This document shows, piece by piece, positions 8,051 through 23,326 of a stretch of 64,000 nucleotides of DNA. The DNA is taken from positions 1 to 64,000 of the forward strand of contig CAUBOH010000008.1 of assembly GCA_958437495.1 (NCBI GenBank), given 5' to 3'. The DNA is from an uncultured Collinsella sp. GTDB lineage: Bacteria > Actinomycetota > Coriobacteriia > Coriobacteriales > Coriobacteriaceae. Position numbers and translations under genes: made by a program. The notes beneath the pieces were generated by a model. The model saw only the letters and a program-made list of their open reading frames with translations. It did no database searches and was not told the origin of the DNA. How positions within the stretch are numbered: the stretch's first letter is position 1; each line of letters begins with the position of its first letter.

Positions 8051-8467
8051 CTATGCCTCGCGCTCGACCTCACTCACGCATTCGTTCTTGATAGTGCCGA
8101 CAAGCTTCTGAAGTGCGTCGACCACATGCGGGCGAATGTCTCCGCCAATGAGCACGAGCATGATGTCGTCGCCCACGGAAAGCTCGCCGCTTGCCAGCCA
8201 CACGCGCACATAGCCGATACCCGGCATCGCACGCACCGCCTCAATGGCAGCCTGCACCTTATCGGTATCGAAGCCGAACACCATGCCACCCACCCTGTGT
8301 CCAGGCGCCACGCCATCGGTCTCGATGCCGCGTGCCTCGGATTTGGGCGTTGCGCGCACCACGCCGTTGTGTGTCAGGTACATGCCGCACGCAGGCGCCG
8401 ACGAATCGGCCTTGGCCTCGCGCAGCCAAGCATCAACCGAAGGCATCGATTTGCCACTTTCAAGCAT
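8051..8467 (-). CDS. MoaE-like (molybdopterin synthase large subunit fold) protein
   Basis: A 138-residue protein resembling the catalytic large subunit of molybdopterin synthase. The recognisable part is the C-terminal half: GIGYVRVWLASGELSVGDD, a beta strand with a bound-state-like IMLVLIGGDIRPHVVDALQ, and a KNEC ending where MoaE has its conserved lysine-containing tail. The N-terminal half (PACGMYLTHNGVVRATPKSE) fits only loosely, and the usual HR motif is replaced by GGDIR. No other molybdenum-cofactor gene is visible, so it may be a diverged paralogue. The second of two adjacent ATG codons is chosen because AAGGGAG has better spacing to it. Confidence 0.55.
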   Translation of the reverse strand: MLESGKSMPSVDAWLREAKADSSAPACGMYLTHNGVVRATPKSEARGIETDGVAPGHRVGGMVFGFDTDKVQAAIEAVRAMPGIGYVRVWLASGELSVGDDIMLVLIGGDIRPHVVDALQKLVGTIKNECVSEVEREA

Positions 8468-8509
8468 CATTTCTCCCTTACCGTCCCAAATTAGCTACTC
8501 TCGAACAAC

Positions 8510-9505
8510 TTATTCCTCGACCGGTGTGAGCACCATAACGGCGCGTGTGTTGCTCAGCGACAGTGAACGGCAGGTCACAAGCGTAACGATCTTGGTTGCC
8601 GAAGCGGCGCGGTCAGTGGCGTCGCTCGCCACGGCCGAGGCACCGTCGAGCATCTCGGACAGATAGTTCGTCAGTCCGTCGTCGCCTTCAAAGTTGGGCG
8701 TGCGCGCCTTGGCGTACGTATCCTCAACGACCTTGGTCGCCAGCGGACGCAGCTTATACGTCGCATCGCGTGTAATGTAGTACACGTATTCCATGCTGTC
8801 GAATGTCGCCTGATCGGTCGTGTCCGAAATCACGTTGAACATTGAGCCGTCGTTCATGTGGTGGCCGTAAATCGTGGTCTGCTGATCCACCATGCCCGGC
8901 GCGGTATCGTCGCTATCCAAAAAGATGGCGCCCGACGCATTGGCGGTGCCGTCGAACAGCGTGTTGAGGTACTTGGAGTTGTTGTTAGTCTGCACCACAG
9001 GGTAGTTGATGTTGGTGCCGGGCGCATAAATCCAGCCAACGACCTCGGGATTTGTCTGGGCGAGCGCGTTGAAGTCAATAATCGGCACGCCGCTAGCGTC
9101 CTTGTCGCTCACATATTGCTTTTCGATTTTTTGATACGACTCGCTCGCCTGCTTGTAGCCAATCTGCGCGTTGATAAAGATGGCGGCAGCAGCAACGATC
9201 AGGCCAATGCCGATGATGATGAGCAGAATGGGAATGACGGAGCGGCGCTTTTTGCGCGGCGGCTCGGTATAGCTCGATGGCGCGGTATGCGCCGAAGAGC
9301 GAGGTGACTTCTTGGCCGTACTGTATGACGAAGGGCGATATGCAGCAGGTGTATCCTGACGGCGATGCTTCGCCGTCGTCACGGGACGCGGCGCGCGCGG
9401 CTGCTGAGGAGAGGATGCCCGACCCTGCGGCGCGCGGGCTGCTCCCGACTTGGCTGGATCGGGAACCCGAGAAGCCGAAAAACGCTTTCCCTGATAGTCG
9501 GACAT
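8510..9505 (-). CDS. Class B sortase
   Basis: A 331-residue membrane transpeptidase. Residues 1-85 are basic and Pro/Ser/Arg-rich, then KKRRSVIPILL begins one membrane helix (about 90-112). The extracellular sortase B domain follows, with NPEVVGWIYAPGTNINYPV at its start, catalytic His in TIYGHHMNDG, catalytic Cys in IVTLVTC and catalytic Arg in NTRAVMVL. AAGGAG precedes the ATG. Class B enzymes anchor single proteins or build some pili. No substrate gene is adjacent; the pilin-type proteins at 28.4-34 kb are possible but unproven clients. It follows purE by 36 bases in the same direction. Confidence 0.9.
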   Translation of the reverse strand: MSDYQGKRFSASRVPDPAKSGAARAPQGRASSPQQPRAPRPVTTAKHRRQDTPAAYRPSSYSTAKKSPRSSAHTAPSSYTEPPRKKRRSVIPILLIIIGIGLIVAAAAIFINAQIGYKQASESYQKIEKQYVSDKDASGVPIIDFNALAQTNPEVVGWIYAPGTNINYPVVQTNNNSKYLNTLFDGTANASGAIFLDSDDTAPGMVDQQTTIYGHHMNDGSMFNVISDTTDQATFDSMEYVYYITRDATYKLRPLATKVVEDTYAKARTPNFEGDDGLTNYLSEMLDGASAVASDATDRAASATKIVTLVTCRSLSLSNTRAVMVLTPVEE

Positions 9506-9541
9506 GGCTCTCCTTATGCTGCAAATGGACTGGCAGAGCGC

Positions 9542-10006
9542 TTAGGCGTCAGCCATCTCCCGCTTCATCTTCTCGATAACCTTGCGATACTCGGGGTCGC
9601 AGGCGCCCAGGATCTGCGTGGCATAGATAGCGGCGTTCTTGGCACCGTTGATGGCCACGCAGGCAACGGGCACGCCCGAAGGCATCTGCACCATCGACAG
9701 CAGCGAGTCCATGCCACCCAGGTCGCTCGTCTTCATAGGCACGCCGATGACCGGCAGCGGCGTAAAGGCTGCCACGACGCCACCCAGGTGAGCGGCCTTG
9801 CCGGCGGCGGCGATAATCACCTTGATGCCGCGGTCGGCAGCAGTCGAGGCCCACTCATGGACCTTCGCCGGCGTGCGGTGTGCGCTTGCAATCACGAGTT
9901 CATAGGGCACGCCCAGTGCCTCGAGCTCGGCGGTGCAGCCCTCCATAACGCCCAGATCGGACTTGGAGCCCATGATGATCCCGACAACCGGCTTCTGATC
10001 TGCCAT
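9542..10006 (-). CDS. purE: 5-(carboxyamino)imidazole ribonucleotide mutase
   Basis: A 154-residue PurE that rearranges N5-CAIR to CAIR. The GSKSDL loop near the start, the SAHRTP motif, AAAGKAAHLGGVVAA and PSGVPVACVAING are all present. The ATG at 10006 sits 9 bases after AGGAGG; an in-frame TTG at 10012 is too close to that site. No purK is in the window, so whether it works with PurK (class I) or directly with CO2 (class II) cannot be settled here. The 443-base region upstream is packed with palindromes. Confidence 0.94.
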   Translation of the reverse strand: MADQKPVVGIIMGSKSDLGVMEGCTAELEALGVPYELVIASAHRTPAKVHEWASTAADRGIKVIIAAAGKAAHLGGVVAAFTPLPVIGVPMKTSDLGGMDSLLSMVQMPSGVPVACVAINGAKNAAIYATQILGACDPEYRKVIEKMKREMADA

Positions 10007-10102
10007 AAACAAAGACCTCCTGTTGAGAGCGGTGACGCGGCCAATCCGCGACCCTTAACTACTGAGAGTAGTATAGCTGCTCCCGTCCCTGCGGTCTTTG
10101 TG

Positions 10103-10188
10103 GCGCTTCGCGGGCGGGCCAGGCTTTATCTTCACTCCGGTTGCTTCGCAAAGTCGTTCAGATAAAGCCTGGCCCGCCCGCGAAGCGC
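10103..10188. repeat. Family B long inverted repeat, element E1
   Basis: Perfect 28-base arms (10103-10130 and 10161-10188, beginning GCGCTTCGCGGGCGGGCC) around a 30-base loop. On the minus strand the loop contains CGACTTTGCGAAGCAACCGG, almost the same as the loop of E2 at 10348-10438 although the arms are unrelated. It lies between carB and purE. Confidence 0.8.
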
Positions 10189-10238
10189 CCTGCGACCTAC
10201 CGGATATTGTTATGACGTACGTTGGCTGAAATATTAAC

Positions 10239-10274
10239 GTGGGATCCGCCGTTCGAACGAACGGCGGATCCCAC
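10239..10274. repeat. Perfect palindrome between carB and purE
   Basis: Seventeen-base arms (GTGGGATCCGCCGTTCG and its complement) around AA. On the plus strand it is followed after 6 bases by TTTTTATTT, but no plus-strand gene precedes it. It could be an operator, a cruciform or a relic of the neighbouring repeats. Confidence 0.6.
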
Positions 10275-10347
10275 ACTCACTTTTTATTTAGCCCTAGTCA
10301 TCGCGCAAAGCCCCTTCGGCAGCACACGGTGCAGCCAAGTCACCGCA

Positions 10348-10438
10348 GGCCGGGGCGGGAGGGGCCGAATTTCCTCCTGAGCGACTCTGCTTGCAGCCGG
10401 AGCGAAAGGGGGAAATCTCGGTCCCTCCCGCCCCGGCC
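10348..10438. repeat. Family B long inverted repeat, element E2
   Basis: Imperfect arms of 27-28 bases (10348-10374 and 10411-10438, beginning GGCCGGGGCGGGAGGGG) surround a loop with CGACTCTGC, TT, GCAGCCGGAGCGAA. It ends 11 bases from the carB stop codon, in the 3' untranslated region of carAB. Confidence 0.75.
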
Positions 10439-10449
10439 GGCCAGGTCAA

Positions 10450-13764
<3,315 letters not shown>

Positions 13765-13765
13765 G

Positions 13766-15211
13766 TTAGTTCTCCTCGGTCTCGGTCGCAGCGTTCTCGG
13801 ACTCGGCGAAATTCCAGCCGGCGAGGCGGTCCTTCGCGGTGTCGATGTCCAGGTAGTTCTCCTCGCCGTCCATGAGTCGCGTAAAGGCGGTAAAGAGATA
13901 GTGGGCATCGGTGGGGCCGGGCGAGGCCTCGGGATGGTACTGGACCGAGAAGCACGGGGCGTCGAGCAGCTGGATGCCCTCGGCGGTGCCGTCGTTGAGG
14001 TTCACGTGCGTCAGGCGAATGCGGCCGAAGCGCTCGTTCATCACGACTGGCGCGATACCGCGGCGCACCCAGACGCGCAGGTCACCGCCAGCCGCATGCT
14101 CGGTCTCGCCGTCAGAGAGCTCAGGGATCAGTTTGCCCAGGCTGGGGAACAACAGGCCAAAACCGTGGTTTTGCGCGGTAATCTCCACACGGCGACTCAC
14201 CAGGTTCATAACCGGCTGGTTGCCACCGCGGTGACCGAACTTAAGCTTTTCCATCTGAGCGCCGCAGGCCAGGCTGATCATCTGATGACCCAGGCAAATA
14301 CCAAAGACCGGTACCTTGCCGATCAGCTGCTGTACCTGCTCGTAGGTCTCCACAACGGCATCGGGGTCGCCGGGGCCGTTGGACAAAAAGACGCCATCGG
14401 AATTCATGTCGAGCACCTGCTGGGCGGGCGTATCCCACGGCACAACGGTCAGGTCGCAGCCGGCGCGGACCAGGCCCTCCAGAATGCCGCGCTTCACGCC
14501 GCAGTCGTAGGCAACCACTTTGTGGCGGGCAGGGGCGGCGGCGGTGAGCGCAAAATCATACGTAGCAGGCAGGTCGCTCGCAGCAAAGGCATGAGGCTCA
14601 GGGCAGCTCACGGTCTTGACCAGGTTCTCGCCCACCAACGTGGGGGCTGCGGCCAGACGCTCGGCAAGTTCGTCGACGTCAAAGACCTCGGTCGAGATAA
14701 TGCCCATCTTGGAGCCGTTGTCGCGCAGGTGGCGCACCAAGGCGCGGGTGTCGACGCCCTCAATGGCGACGATACCGTGGGCGCGCAGGTACTCCGGCAC
14801 GCTTTCGGCAGAACGCCAGTTAGAAGGCGTGGTGCACATGTCGCGCACGATCATGCCACGCATGGCCGGAGCGCTCGCAGGGCGAGCGGCGTCACCGGGG
14901 AAGGCCGACTGGACGTCGGTCTCATCGATGCCGTAGTTACCGATCTGCGGATAGGTCATGGTTACGATTTGACCGGCATAGCTCGGATCGGTCATGACCT
15001 CAAAATAGCCCTCGAGCGAGGTGTTGAAGCAGACTTCGCCGGTCGCGGTGCCCTCGGCGCCGCATGAACGTCCATAAAAAATGGTCCCATCCTCAAGGTA
15101 CAGGATGCAGGGACCGCAGATGCCCTTACTGGTTTTTGCCAGCATACGCTGGCAAAGTTCGCTGGGCGCGATGGTGCGGGCAGCGGTGCCCGCGGTATGG
15201 TTGTTCGCCAT
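13766..15211 (-). CDS. carA: Carbamoyl-phosphate synthase small subunit (glutaminase)
   Basis: A 481-residue glutamine amidotransferase, longer than the usual 380 or so, with about 25 extra N-terminal residues and a C-terminal extension after [16 protein letters not shown]. The N-terminal CPSase domain begins [12 protein letters not shown]. The catalytic cysteine is in [10 protein letters not shown]; the histidine and glutamate of the triad are in QYHPEA. It supplies ammonia to CarB. AAGGAG is 4 bases before the ATG at 15211. The AT-rich upstream region has palindromic sequences reminiscent of ArgR sites. Confidence 0.96.
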   Translation of the reverse strand: MANNHTAGTAARTIAPSELCQRMLAKTSKGICGPCILYLEDGTIFYGRSCGAEGTATGEVCFNTSLEGYFEVMTDPSYAGQIVTMTYPQIGNYGIDETDVQSAFPGDAARPASAPAMRGMIVRDMCTTPSNWRSAESVPEYLRAHGIVAIEGVDTRALVRHLRDNGSKMGIISTEVFDVDELAERLAAAPTLVGENLVKTVSCPEPHAFAASDLPATYDFALTAAAPARHKVVAYDCGVKRGILEGLVRAGCDLTVVPWDTPAQQVLDMNSDGVFLSNGPGDPDAVVETYEQVQQLIGKVPVFGICLGHQMISLACGAQMEKLKFGHRGGNQPVMNLVSRRVEITAQNHGFGLLFPSLGKLIPELSDGETEHAAGGDLRVWVRRGIAPVVMNERFGRIRLTHVNLNDGTAEGIQLLDAPCFSVQYHPEASPGPTDAHYLFTAFTRLMDGEENYLDIDTAKDRLAGWNFAESENAATETEEN

Positions 15212-15323
15212 AATTCTCCTTCCCGGTCTCACAGGACCGGCTTAAAGGTTGGTAGTTAGGCCTCGCGGTATTGTAACCGCAAGTATGCTCCGTGGCGTTA
15301 ATTTCATTGAAATGTTTACGAAA

Positions 15324-15346
15324 TGATAATTATGACTTTCTATGCA
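15324..15346. promoter_or_regulatory. Possible ArgR-type operator upstream of carA
   Basis: An AT-rich stretch with TGATAATTATGA overlapping TGACTTTCTATGCA, the latter resembling an ARG box (TGNAT-N4-ATNCA) with mismatches. Arginine control of carAB is common, but the match is weak and no argR is in the window. Confidence 0.25.
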
Positions 15347-15367
15347 TAATGATTTTTCTGGGACGGG

Positions 15368-15412
15368 AATTAAAAATCATCCCGCGTGGGCTTGTAACTC
15401 ACGCGGGATGAT
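15368..15412 (-). terminator. Rho-independent terminator
   Basis: Perfect 13-bp stem ATCATCCCGCGTG / CACGCGGGATGAT with an 11-base loop, then TTTTTAATT on the minus strand, 7 bases past the stop codon of the gene at 15419. Confidence 0.9.
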
Positions 15413-15418
15413 GGCGTC

Positions 15419-16378
15419 TTATTTGTCCTGCTCCAGCAGATCGGACGGTGTGCGATCGGGCTTGCCGCCGCGGAAAATCTCGCGGCCATGCAGACGATGC
15501 TCCAGGTCACGTTCGGCCTTTTCCTCGTCAATCTTGGTCTGGCTCACCGCCGGGTCCTCAATCAGCGACGACACCGAGTTCACCTGCTTTTGAATGCGCT
15601 CGGCAATCGTATCGTCCATGCTCACGATATGCATCTTCCAGTCGATGTTCGTGGCGCTCGATGAGCTCTTGGTCCACACAAACGTCAAAATGGCGCTCTG
15701 ATGACCCCGCGCGGGGAACATGCCAAAGAAGGAATCATGCTGGATATTGCTGTCCTCATCGATATAGGCGTGCACGTTGTACACCACGCGGTCGATCTTA
15801 TCGTTGAGCAGCGCGTTGGTCGCAAGCGCCGCGGCCTGGATCTGCCCGTTGGATAGCAGCTCGAGCTCGTTGGCAGACGACGTGTCCAACACCGTCACCT
15901 CGACCGTGCCCGTACGCTCATCGGCCTCATCGACGGTAAAGTCGAGCGGGAACTGCGTAAAGCCGTTGCCCCACTCGAGTCCACCCTTGAGCGCGGTCGA
16001 GACGGTATCCACCGAAACGCTCTCGGACAGATTGGCGGTGTTCAGACGTCGCATCACGCCGTAGCCAATCTGCATGCCAACAATCAGCACCAAGATGCCG
16101 ATGACCACAGCCATTGCGGTCTTCGTAATGGTATGACTCACCTGCGAACCCGAAGGGTCGTCTTCGGACAGCGGGTCGATATGTTTCGCCTGGCTCGCGC
16201 GATCCACGCTGCGAAGCTGCGCCAGTGCCGCCTTGTCGCCGCGCTTGACGGCAGCCTCTTTTTCGCGCATGCGCTCGGTGCGCTTTTTGGCAAGCGTCGG
16301 ATCCAAAACGCCGGATGCGTCGATCTCGGAGAATAACTCCGTCACTTCTTCCGGAGTCAAAGGGTTCTTCTCAGCCAT
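15419..16378 (-). CDS. Single-pass membrane protein of unknown function
   Basis: A 319-residue protein I do not recognise. Residues 1-83 are charged and cytoplasmic (NPLTPEEVTELFSEIDASG at the start). One membrane helix follows at about 86-108 (AMAVVIGILVLIVGMQIGYG). The remaining 210 residues would lie outside, with a mixed alpha/beta look, an inner FVWTKSSSS strand and a charged tail (RDLEHRLHGREIF). CAGGAAG lies 4 bases before the ATG. It starts 19 bases after the ABC transporter stop and ends at a strong terminator, so the two form an operon; it may be an accessory to the exporter. Confidence 0.7.
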   Translation of the reverse strand: MAEKNPLTPEEVTELFSEIDASGVLDPTLAKKRTERMREKEAAVKRGDKAALAQLRSVDRASQAKHIDPLSEDDPSGSQVSHTITKTAMAVVIGILVLIVGMQIGYGVMRRLNTANLSESVSVDTVSTALKGGLEWGNGFTQFPLDFTVDEADERTGTVEVTVLDTSSANELELLSNGQIQAAALATNALLNDKIDRVVYNVHAYIDEDSNIQHDSFFGMFPARGHQSAILTFVWTKSSSSATNIDWKMHIVSMDDTIAERIQKQVNSVSSLIEDPAVSQTKIDEEKAERDLEHRLHGREIFRGGKPDRTPSDLLEQDK

Positions 16379-16397
16379 AAACTTCCTGTCATATCAA

Positions 16398-18170
16398 TCA
16401 GTCGAGTTCGTGCGCACGCGCACCTTCGAACTGCATTCGATAGTAACGGGCATAGGTGCCGCCACGGGCGAGAAGCTGCTCATGCGTGCCACGTTCCACA
16501 ACGCGACCATGCTCGACAGTCGCAATCTCGTCAGCATGCTTAATAGTCGAGAGACGGTGGGCGATGATAATCGTGGTACGGCCGCGTGCCAGCTCTTCGA
16601 GCGACTCCTGAACCGCTTCCTCGCTCTCGTTATCCAAAGCACTCGTTGCCTCGTCCAAGATCAAGATTTTGGGATTCTTGAGAAACACGCGCGCGATGGC
16701 GACACGCTGTTTCTGTCCACCCGAAAGACGGCTGCCGCGCTCGCCCACAATCGTGTCATAGCCTTGCGGCAGCGACTCGATAAAGGCATCGATATTGGCG
16801 CGGCGAGCGGCCTCGGCGATTTCACCCGCCGTAGCGCCCGGCTTGCCGTAGGCGATATTTTCGCCAATCGTACCGTCAAACAGGTAGACATCCTGCTGCA
16901 CGAGGCCAATAGCACGGCGCAAACTCTGTTGCGTCACGTCGCGCACGTCCTGCCCGTCGATGCTGATGGATCCGTCAGCCACGTCGTAAAAGCGCGGCAG
17001 CAACGAACAAGTCGTAGACTTGCCGCCGCCCGAGGGGCCAACCAGCGCGATGGTCTGGCCGGGCTTGATAGACAGGTCCATGTGGTCGATAACAGGGCGT
17101 CGATCGGCGCCGCCCTCGCCCAACTCAACATCCTCATAGCTAAAGCACACGTCGCGATACTCAACAGCGCCCGCCGTCACCCGAAGATCCACGGCACCCG
17201 GCTTATCCTGAATATCTGGCGCGGTCGAGAGCACCTCGTCCATACGCTTAAAGCCGGCAATGGCCTTCTGATACGTTTCGGCCGAATTGACAAGTGTCTC
17301 GAGCGGCGTGCAGAACAGCGAAATATAGAGTGCGAAGGTCGCCATATCGACCGCCTGCAGCTGCCCCCGGGCGACCAGCCAGCCGCCCAGCAGCACTACG
17401 ATCACATAGAGCACACCAGAGAGCAGGCCATACGTCGCGGTATAGACGCCCATGGCGTGGTACATGTTCTCCTTGGACGAAAGGTAGCGGTCGTTAGAGG
17501 CACGGAACTTGGCACGCTCGGTCTCCTCGTTGGCAAAGCTCTTGACCACGCGCATGCCCGCCAGCGAATCCTGCAGCTGCGCATTAATGCCGCTGATCTT
17601 TTTGCGATTGTCGCTAAAGACCTCACGCATGCGCATGTTCTGCCAAAACATGACGACCGCAAACGCCGCCGTCACCACGACCATGGCAAGCGCCAGCACC
17701 GGGGCGATGGTAAAGAGGATCACAAACGAGCCGATAATCTCGATACCGCAGATGATGATCCACTCGGGTACGTGATGCGCTGCCTCACAGATATCAAATA
17801 GGTCGTTGACCACGCGGCTCATCATATCGCCCGAGCTGTTGCGGTCGAAGTATGCAAAGCTAAAGCGCTCGTACTGGTCAAACAGGTCCTCGCGCATCTT
17901 GGACTCCATGCGCGCGCCCATCACGTGGCCCCAGTAGCTCACAAAGTAGCGGCAGGCGCAACGGATGGCATACATCAGAACCAAGCCCACCGCGATCATG
18001 CCGAGCGCCTGCATAATGGCAGCCTGACCCTGGGTAAACAACCCTCCGGTCAAATTGCGCAGGATAATGGGAAACGCCAGGTCAATGGCGGCAAGCACCA
18101 GGGCGCAAACAGTATCGGCAACAAAAAGCCCCATCTGGGGCTTGTAATACGAAAGAAACCTCTTAAACAT
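16398..18170 (-). CDS. ABC exporter, fused membrane and ATPase domains
   Basis: A 590-residue half-transporter. The exporter-type membrane domain (about 1-310) carries six predicted helices, starting MFKRFLSYYKPQMGLFVAD. The ATPase domain has Walker A GPSGGGKSTT, the signature LSGGQKQRVAIA, Walker B ILILDEATSALD and the H-loop IIAHRLST. GAGGA is 5 bases before the ATG at 18170. It should act as a homodimer or pair with a distant partner; lipid, peptide or drug export are all possible. It sits with the membrane protein at 15419. Confidence 0.93.
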   Translation of the reverse strand: MFKRFLSYYKPQMGLFVADTVCALVLAAIDLAFPIILRNLTGGLFTQGQAAIMQALGMIAVGLVLMYAIRCACRYFVSYWGHVMGARMESKMREDLFDQYERFSFAYFDRNSSGDMMSRVVNDLFDICEAAHHVPEWIIICGIEIIGSFVILFTIAPVLALAMVVVTAAFAVVMFWQNMRMREVFSDNRKKISGINAQLQDSLAGMRVVKSFANEETERAKFRASNDRYLSSKENMYHAMGVYTATYGLLSGVLYVIVVLLGGWLVARGQLQAVDMATFALYISLFCTPLETLVNSAETYQKAIAGFKRMDEVLSTAPDIQDKPGAVDLRVTAGAVEYRDVCFSYEDVELGEGGADRRPVIDHMDLSIKPGQTIALVGPSGGGKSTTCSLLPRFYDVADGSISIDGQDVRDVTQQSLRRAIGLVQQDVYLFDGTIGENIAYGKPGATAGEIAEAARRANIDAFIESLPQGYDTIVGERGSRLSGGQKQRVAIARVFLKNPKILILDEATSALDNESEEAVQESLEELARGRTTIIIAHRLSTIKHADEIATVEHGRVVERGTHEQLLARGGTYARYYRMQFEGARAHELD

Positions 18171-18268
18171 GCAGTCCTCGGAGAGAAATAAATAGCGTGA
18201 GAAATCCGGTTGAACCGGTCGGGCTGAAGGGGAAAGCCCGATAAGCATAACGCCGATGTTCTGGCAAC

Positions 18269-18415
18269 GTCAGCGAAAACGTTCCTAAGCGAGCAAGGTG
18301 CCTTGAAAGAGGAGCGACGCGTACTTCGGTACGCGAGCGACGATTGAAAGGCAGATTGCCGCTTAGGAACGTTTGCAGCGTCGACTCGTTACGCGGTTTG
18401 GTAAAACCGCGTAAC
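18269..18415 (-). repeat. Family A structured intergenic element, copy 2
   Basis: A 147-base relative of the element at 128-275, beginning directly after the NUDIX stop codon on the minus strand. The perfect hairpin (12-base arms, GTTACGCGGTTT) and the internal GAGCAAGGTG / CAGATTGCC motifs are conserved. The 14-bp stem pairs 18277-18290 with 18361-18374 using a different sequence (AAACGTTCCTAAGC), and the apical hairpin also differs yet still pairs. An ORF read through the unit is an artefact. Confidence 0.75.
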
Positions 18416-19111
18416 CTAGAGCTCGGTCCCGCCCAAACGGTGCGCGATGCTGTCGCAGGCAAGAGCGCCTACGACGGTCTTGGCGTCTTCGATCTTGCCG
18501 TCGAGCACGGCGTCGATCAGCTCGTGCAGCGGTACCAGGTCAACGTTGACGAACTCGTCATCATCGGGGTTGGGCGCATCAAACTCGAGCTTGGTAGCCA
18601 AGTAGATGTGGATGATCTCGTCGCAAAAACCGCAGGACGTGACAATCGACGTCAAAAAGCGAATGCGACCAGCCCTAAAGCCCGTCTCCTCATGCAGCTC
18701 GCGTTTGGCGCAATCGAGCGGGTCCTCGCCCGGATCGAGCTTGCCGGCGGGGATCTCGACCGTCACGCGGTCGATGGCGGTGCGGTACTGACGCACCAGT
18801 ACGATCTTGCCGCTCTCGGTCAGCGCCACAACGGCCGCCGCACCCGGATGGCGAACGATATCGCGGGCGCTGCGGCGACCGTTGGGCAGCTCAACCTCAA
18901 GACGATGGACGTCGAGGATCTTGCCCTTCCAGGCGCACTCCTCCGAAAGAATCTTCTCGTGCAGCTCGGCATCGTGCGGGTCGTCGTCACCCAGCACCAG
19001 CGCCGGCTCGTCAGCGACCTCGCCACCAGGCTCGCCCTCGGCGTGCCCATACATGCGGCTGTCCTCTTCGACGATCTGCGCGTCAACGAGCTCTTCGTTC
19101 TTCTCGTCCAT
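18416..19111 (-). CDS. NUDIX hydrolase, ADP-ribose pyrophosphatase type
   Basis: A 231-residue hydrolase. The NUDIX box runs from GKLDPGEDPLDCAKRE to LHEETGFRAG, preceded by VRQYRTAIDRVTVEIPAG, which is typical of ADP-sugar pyrophosphatases. Residues 1-50 are an acidic extension not usual for the family. The ATG at 19111 is preferred over one at 19120 because GAGAGGA is properly spaced only for the former. It lies 21 bases after purD, probably co-transcribed, but a role in purine synthesis is not implied; nucleotide-sugar clean-up is the family's usual job. Confidence 0.9.
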   Translation of the reverse strand: MDEKNEELVDAQIVEEDSRMYGHAEGEPGGEVADEPALVLGDDDPHDAELHEKILSEECAWKGKILDVHRLEVELPNGRRSARDIVRHPGAAAVVALTESGKIVLVRQYRTAIDRVTVEIPAGKLDPGEDPLDCAKRELHEETGFRAGRIRFLTSIVTSCGFCDEIIHIYLATKLEFDAPNPDDDEFVNVDLVPLHELIDAVLDGKIEDAKTVVGALACDSIAHRLGGTEL

Positions 19112-19132
19112 CCGTCTCATTCCTCTCGGATT

Positions 19133-20437
<1,305 letters not shown>

Positions 20438-20485
20438 GGGTGCCTCCTCTATGGATGAACGGCCCGCTCCGCGCGAGCCCTTTGC

Positions 20486-20533
20486 AAGCAAATATACCCC
20501 TCGGCCGCCCGTCCGGGCTGCAAAGGGGTATAT
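20486..20533 (-). terminator. Probable terminator after purA
   Basis: Arms ATATACCCCT (20492-20501) and AGGGGTATAT (20524-20533) enclose a GC-rich inner hairpin. On the minus strand it lies 21 bases past the purA stop and is followed by TTTGCTTG, a weak T-run. Confidence 0.55.
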
Positions 20534-20554
20534 CGCAATAACCGTATAAACCGA

Positions 20555-21850
<1,296 letters not shown>

Positions 21851-21934
21851 TTACATTCATGGACTGTCCGTGCGCCACGATGGCGCGCAGAAGCACAAAA
21901 CATTCCCAGTATACCCGTGCAACGGGCGCCTGTC

Positions 21935-23326
21935 CTACTCCTCGGCATGCGCCCCATCAAGCTCATAGAACTTGGTGGATGCCGGCAGGAACATCAGGTC
22001 GACGTCGCCGATCGGGCCCGAACGGTTCTTGGCCACGACGATACGCGTAACGCCCTCGTCGGGTCGATCATCGCGCGAGGCCTCGGCCTCGTCGGCAGAG
22101 CGGTCCAAGAACATGACGATGTCGGCGTCCTGCTCGATGGAGCCCGATTCGCGCAGGTCGGAAAGCTGCGGGCGCTTGCCGGTACGGGATTCGACCTGAC
22201 GTGACAGCTGCGACAGTGCAATGAGCGGAATCTTGAGCTCCTTGGCCATGATCTTTAAACCACGCGACATCTCGGAGACCTCGACGGTACGGCTCTCGGA
22301 ACGACGGCCCGGCGGAGGACTCACCAGCTGCAGGTAGTCCAGGATGATGATTGCCTTCTCCTTGTTATGGAGCATGCGGCGGCTCTTGGCGCGAATCTCG
22401 GTCACCGTGGTACCGGGCGTATCGTCAATCAGGATATCGAGCTTGGACAAAGTCTGCGTAGCCTCGTTGATATTGGCCCACTGCTCGGGACTAATGCGGC
22501 CCGTGCGGAAGTCGCTGATCGAGATCATGGCATAGGCGCAAATCAGGCGCTGGGCAATTTCCTTGCCCGACATCTCCAGCGAGAAGAAGCCGACCGTATA
22601 ACCCGCGGCGGCAGCGTTGAGCGCCAGGTTCAGAGCGAACGACGTCTTACCTACAGCAGGACGGGCGCCGATGATGATGAGCTGGCCCTCGCGGAAGCCC
22701 ATGAGCATACGGTCGAGTGACGGAAAGCCGGTGGGCACGCCCGCCGCCTGACCGCCGGCCTGGCACACTTCCTCGGCCTCGTTATAGGCCTCGACCATAA
22801 ACTCGGTCAGCGTCTTGTAGCTCGACTTAACCTCGCGCGCCGTAACCTTGAGCAGCTTGCTCTCGGCCAGCTCCACGACCTCTTTGGTGTCGGTGGGGGC
22901 GTTATAGGCCAGCGCGTTGATTTCGTTGGTGGCGCCGATCAGCTCGCGCAGCATCGAGTCGCGACGCACGATGGCGGCATGGTGCTGCCAGTTGACGAGC
23001 GACAGGGTCTGACCCATCAGCTCCAAAATGTATGCCTCGCCGCCCACGGCATCGAGCTTGTTGATGCTTCGCAGGTAATCGATGAGCGAGATGGAGTCGA
23101 TGGGGATGCGGCTGTTGTACATATCGACCATCGCGGTATAGATGGTCTTATGAATGGGCCGGTAGAAGTCATCGGGCTGCAGCTCGACCTGGGCCTCTTC
23201 GACCACCTCGGGCGATAGCAGCATGGCGGCCAGTACGTTGGCCTCTGCATCTTGGTTTTGAGGGAGACCCAACTTGGAGCCACGGTCCTCGACCGTCAGC
23301 CCCGTCTCCCTTTCGTCATATGCCAT
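21935..23326 (-). CDS. dnaB: Replicative DNA helicase
   Basis: A 463-residue hexameric helicase. The N-terminal domain begins LPQNQDAEANVLAAMLLSPE, and the RecA-type motor has Walker A IIGARPAVGKTSFALN, Walker B AIIILDYLQLV and the KELKIPLIALSQLSR motif. Three in-frame ATGs lie within 12 bases; 23326 is preferred because GAGG is 7 bases upstream of it (23332 and 23338 are alternatives). The DUF721 gene at 43.4 kb may encode its loader. No intein or primase is adjacent. Confidence 0.96.
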   Translation of the reverse strand: MAYDERETGLTVEDRGSKLGLPQNQDAEANVLAAMLLSPEVVEEAQVELQPDDFYRPIHKTIYTAMVDMYNSRIPIDSISLIDYLRSINKLDAVGGEAYILELMGQTLSLVNWQHHAAIVRRDSMLRELIGATNEINALAYNAPTDTKEVVELAESKLLKVTAREVKSSYKTLTEFMVEAYNEAEEVCQAGGQAAGVPTGFPSLDRMLMGFREGQLIIIGARPAVGKTSFALNLALNAAAAGYTVGFFSLEMSGKEIAQRLICAYAMISISDFRTGRISPEQWANINEATQTLSKLDILIDDTPGTTVTEIRAKSRRMLHNKEKAIIILDYLQLVSPPPGRRSESRTVEVSEMSRGLKIMAKELKIPLIALSQLSRQVESRTGKRPQLSDLRESGSIEQDADIVMFLDRSADEAEASRDDRPDEGVTRIVVAKNRSGPIGDVDLMFLPASTKFYELDGAHAEE

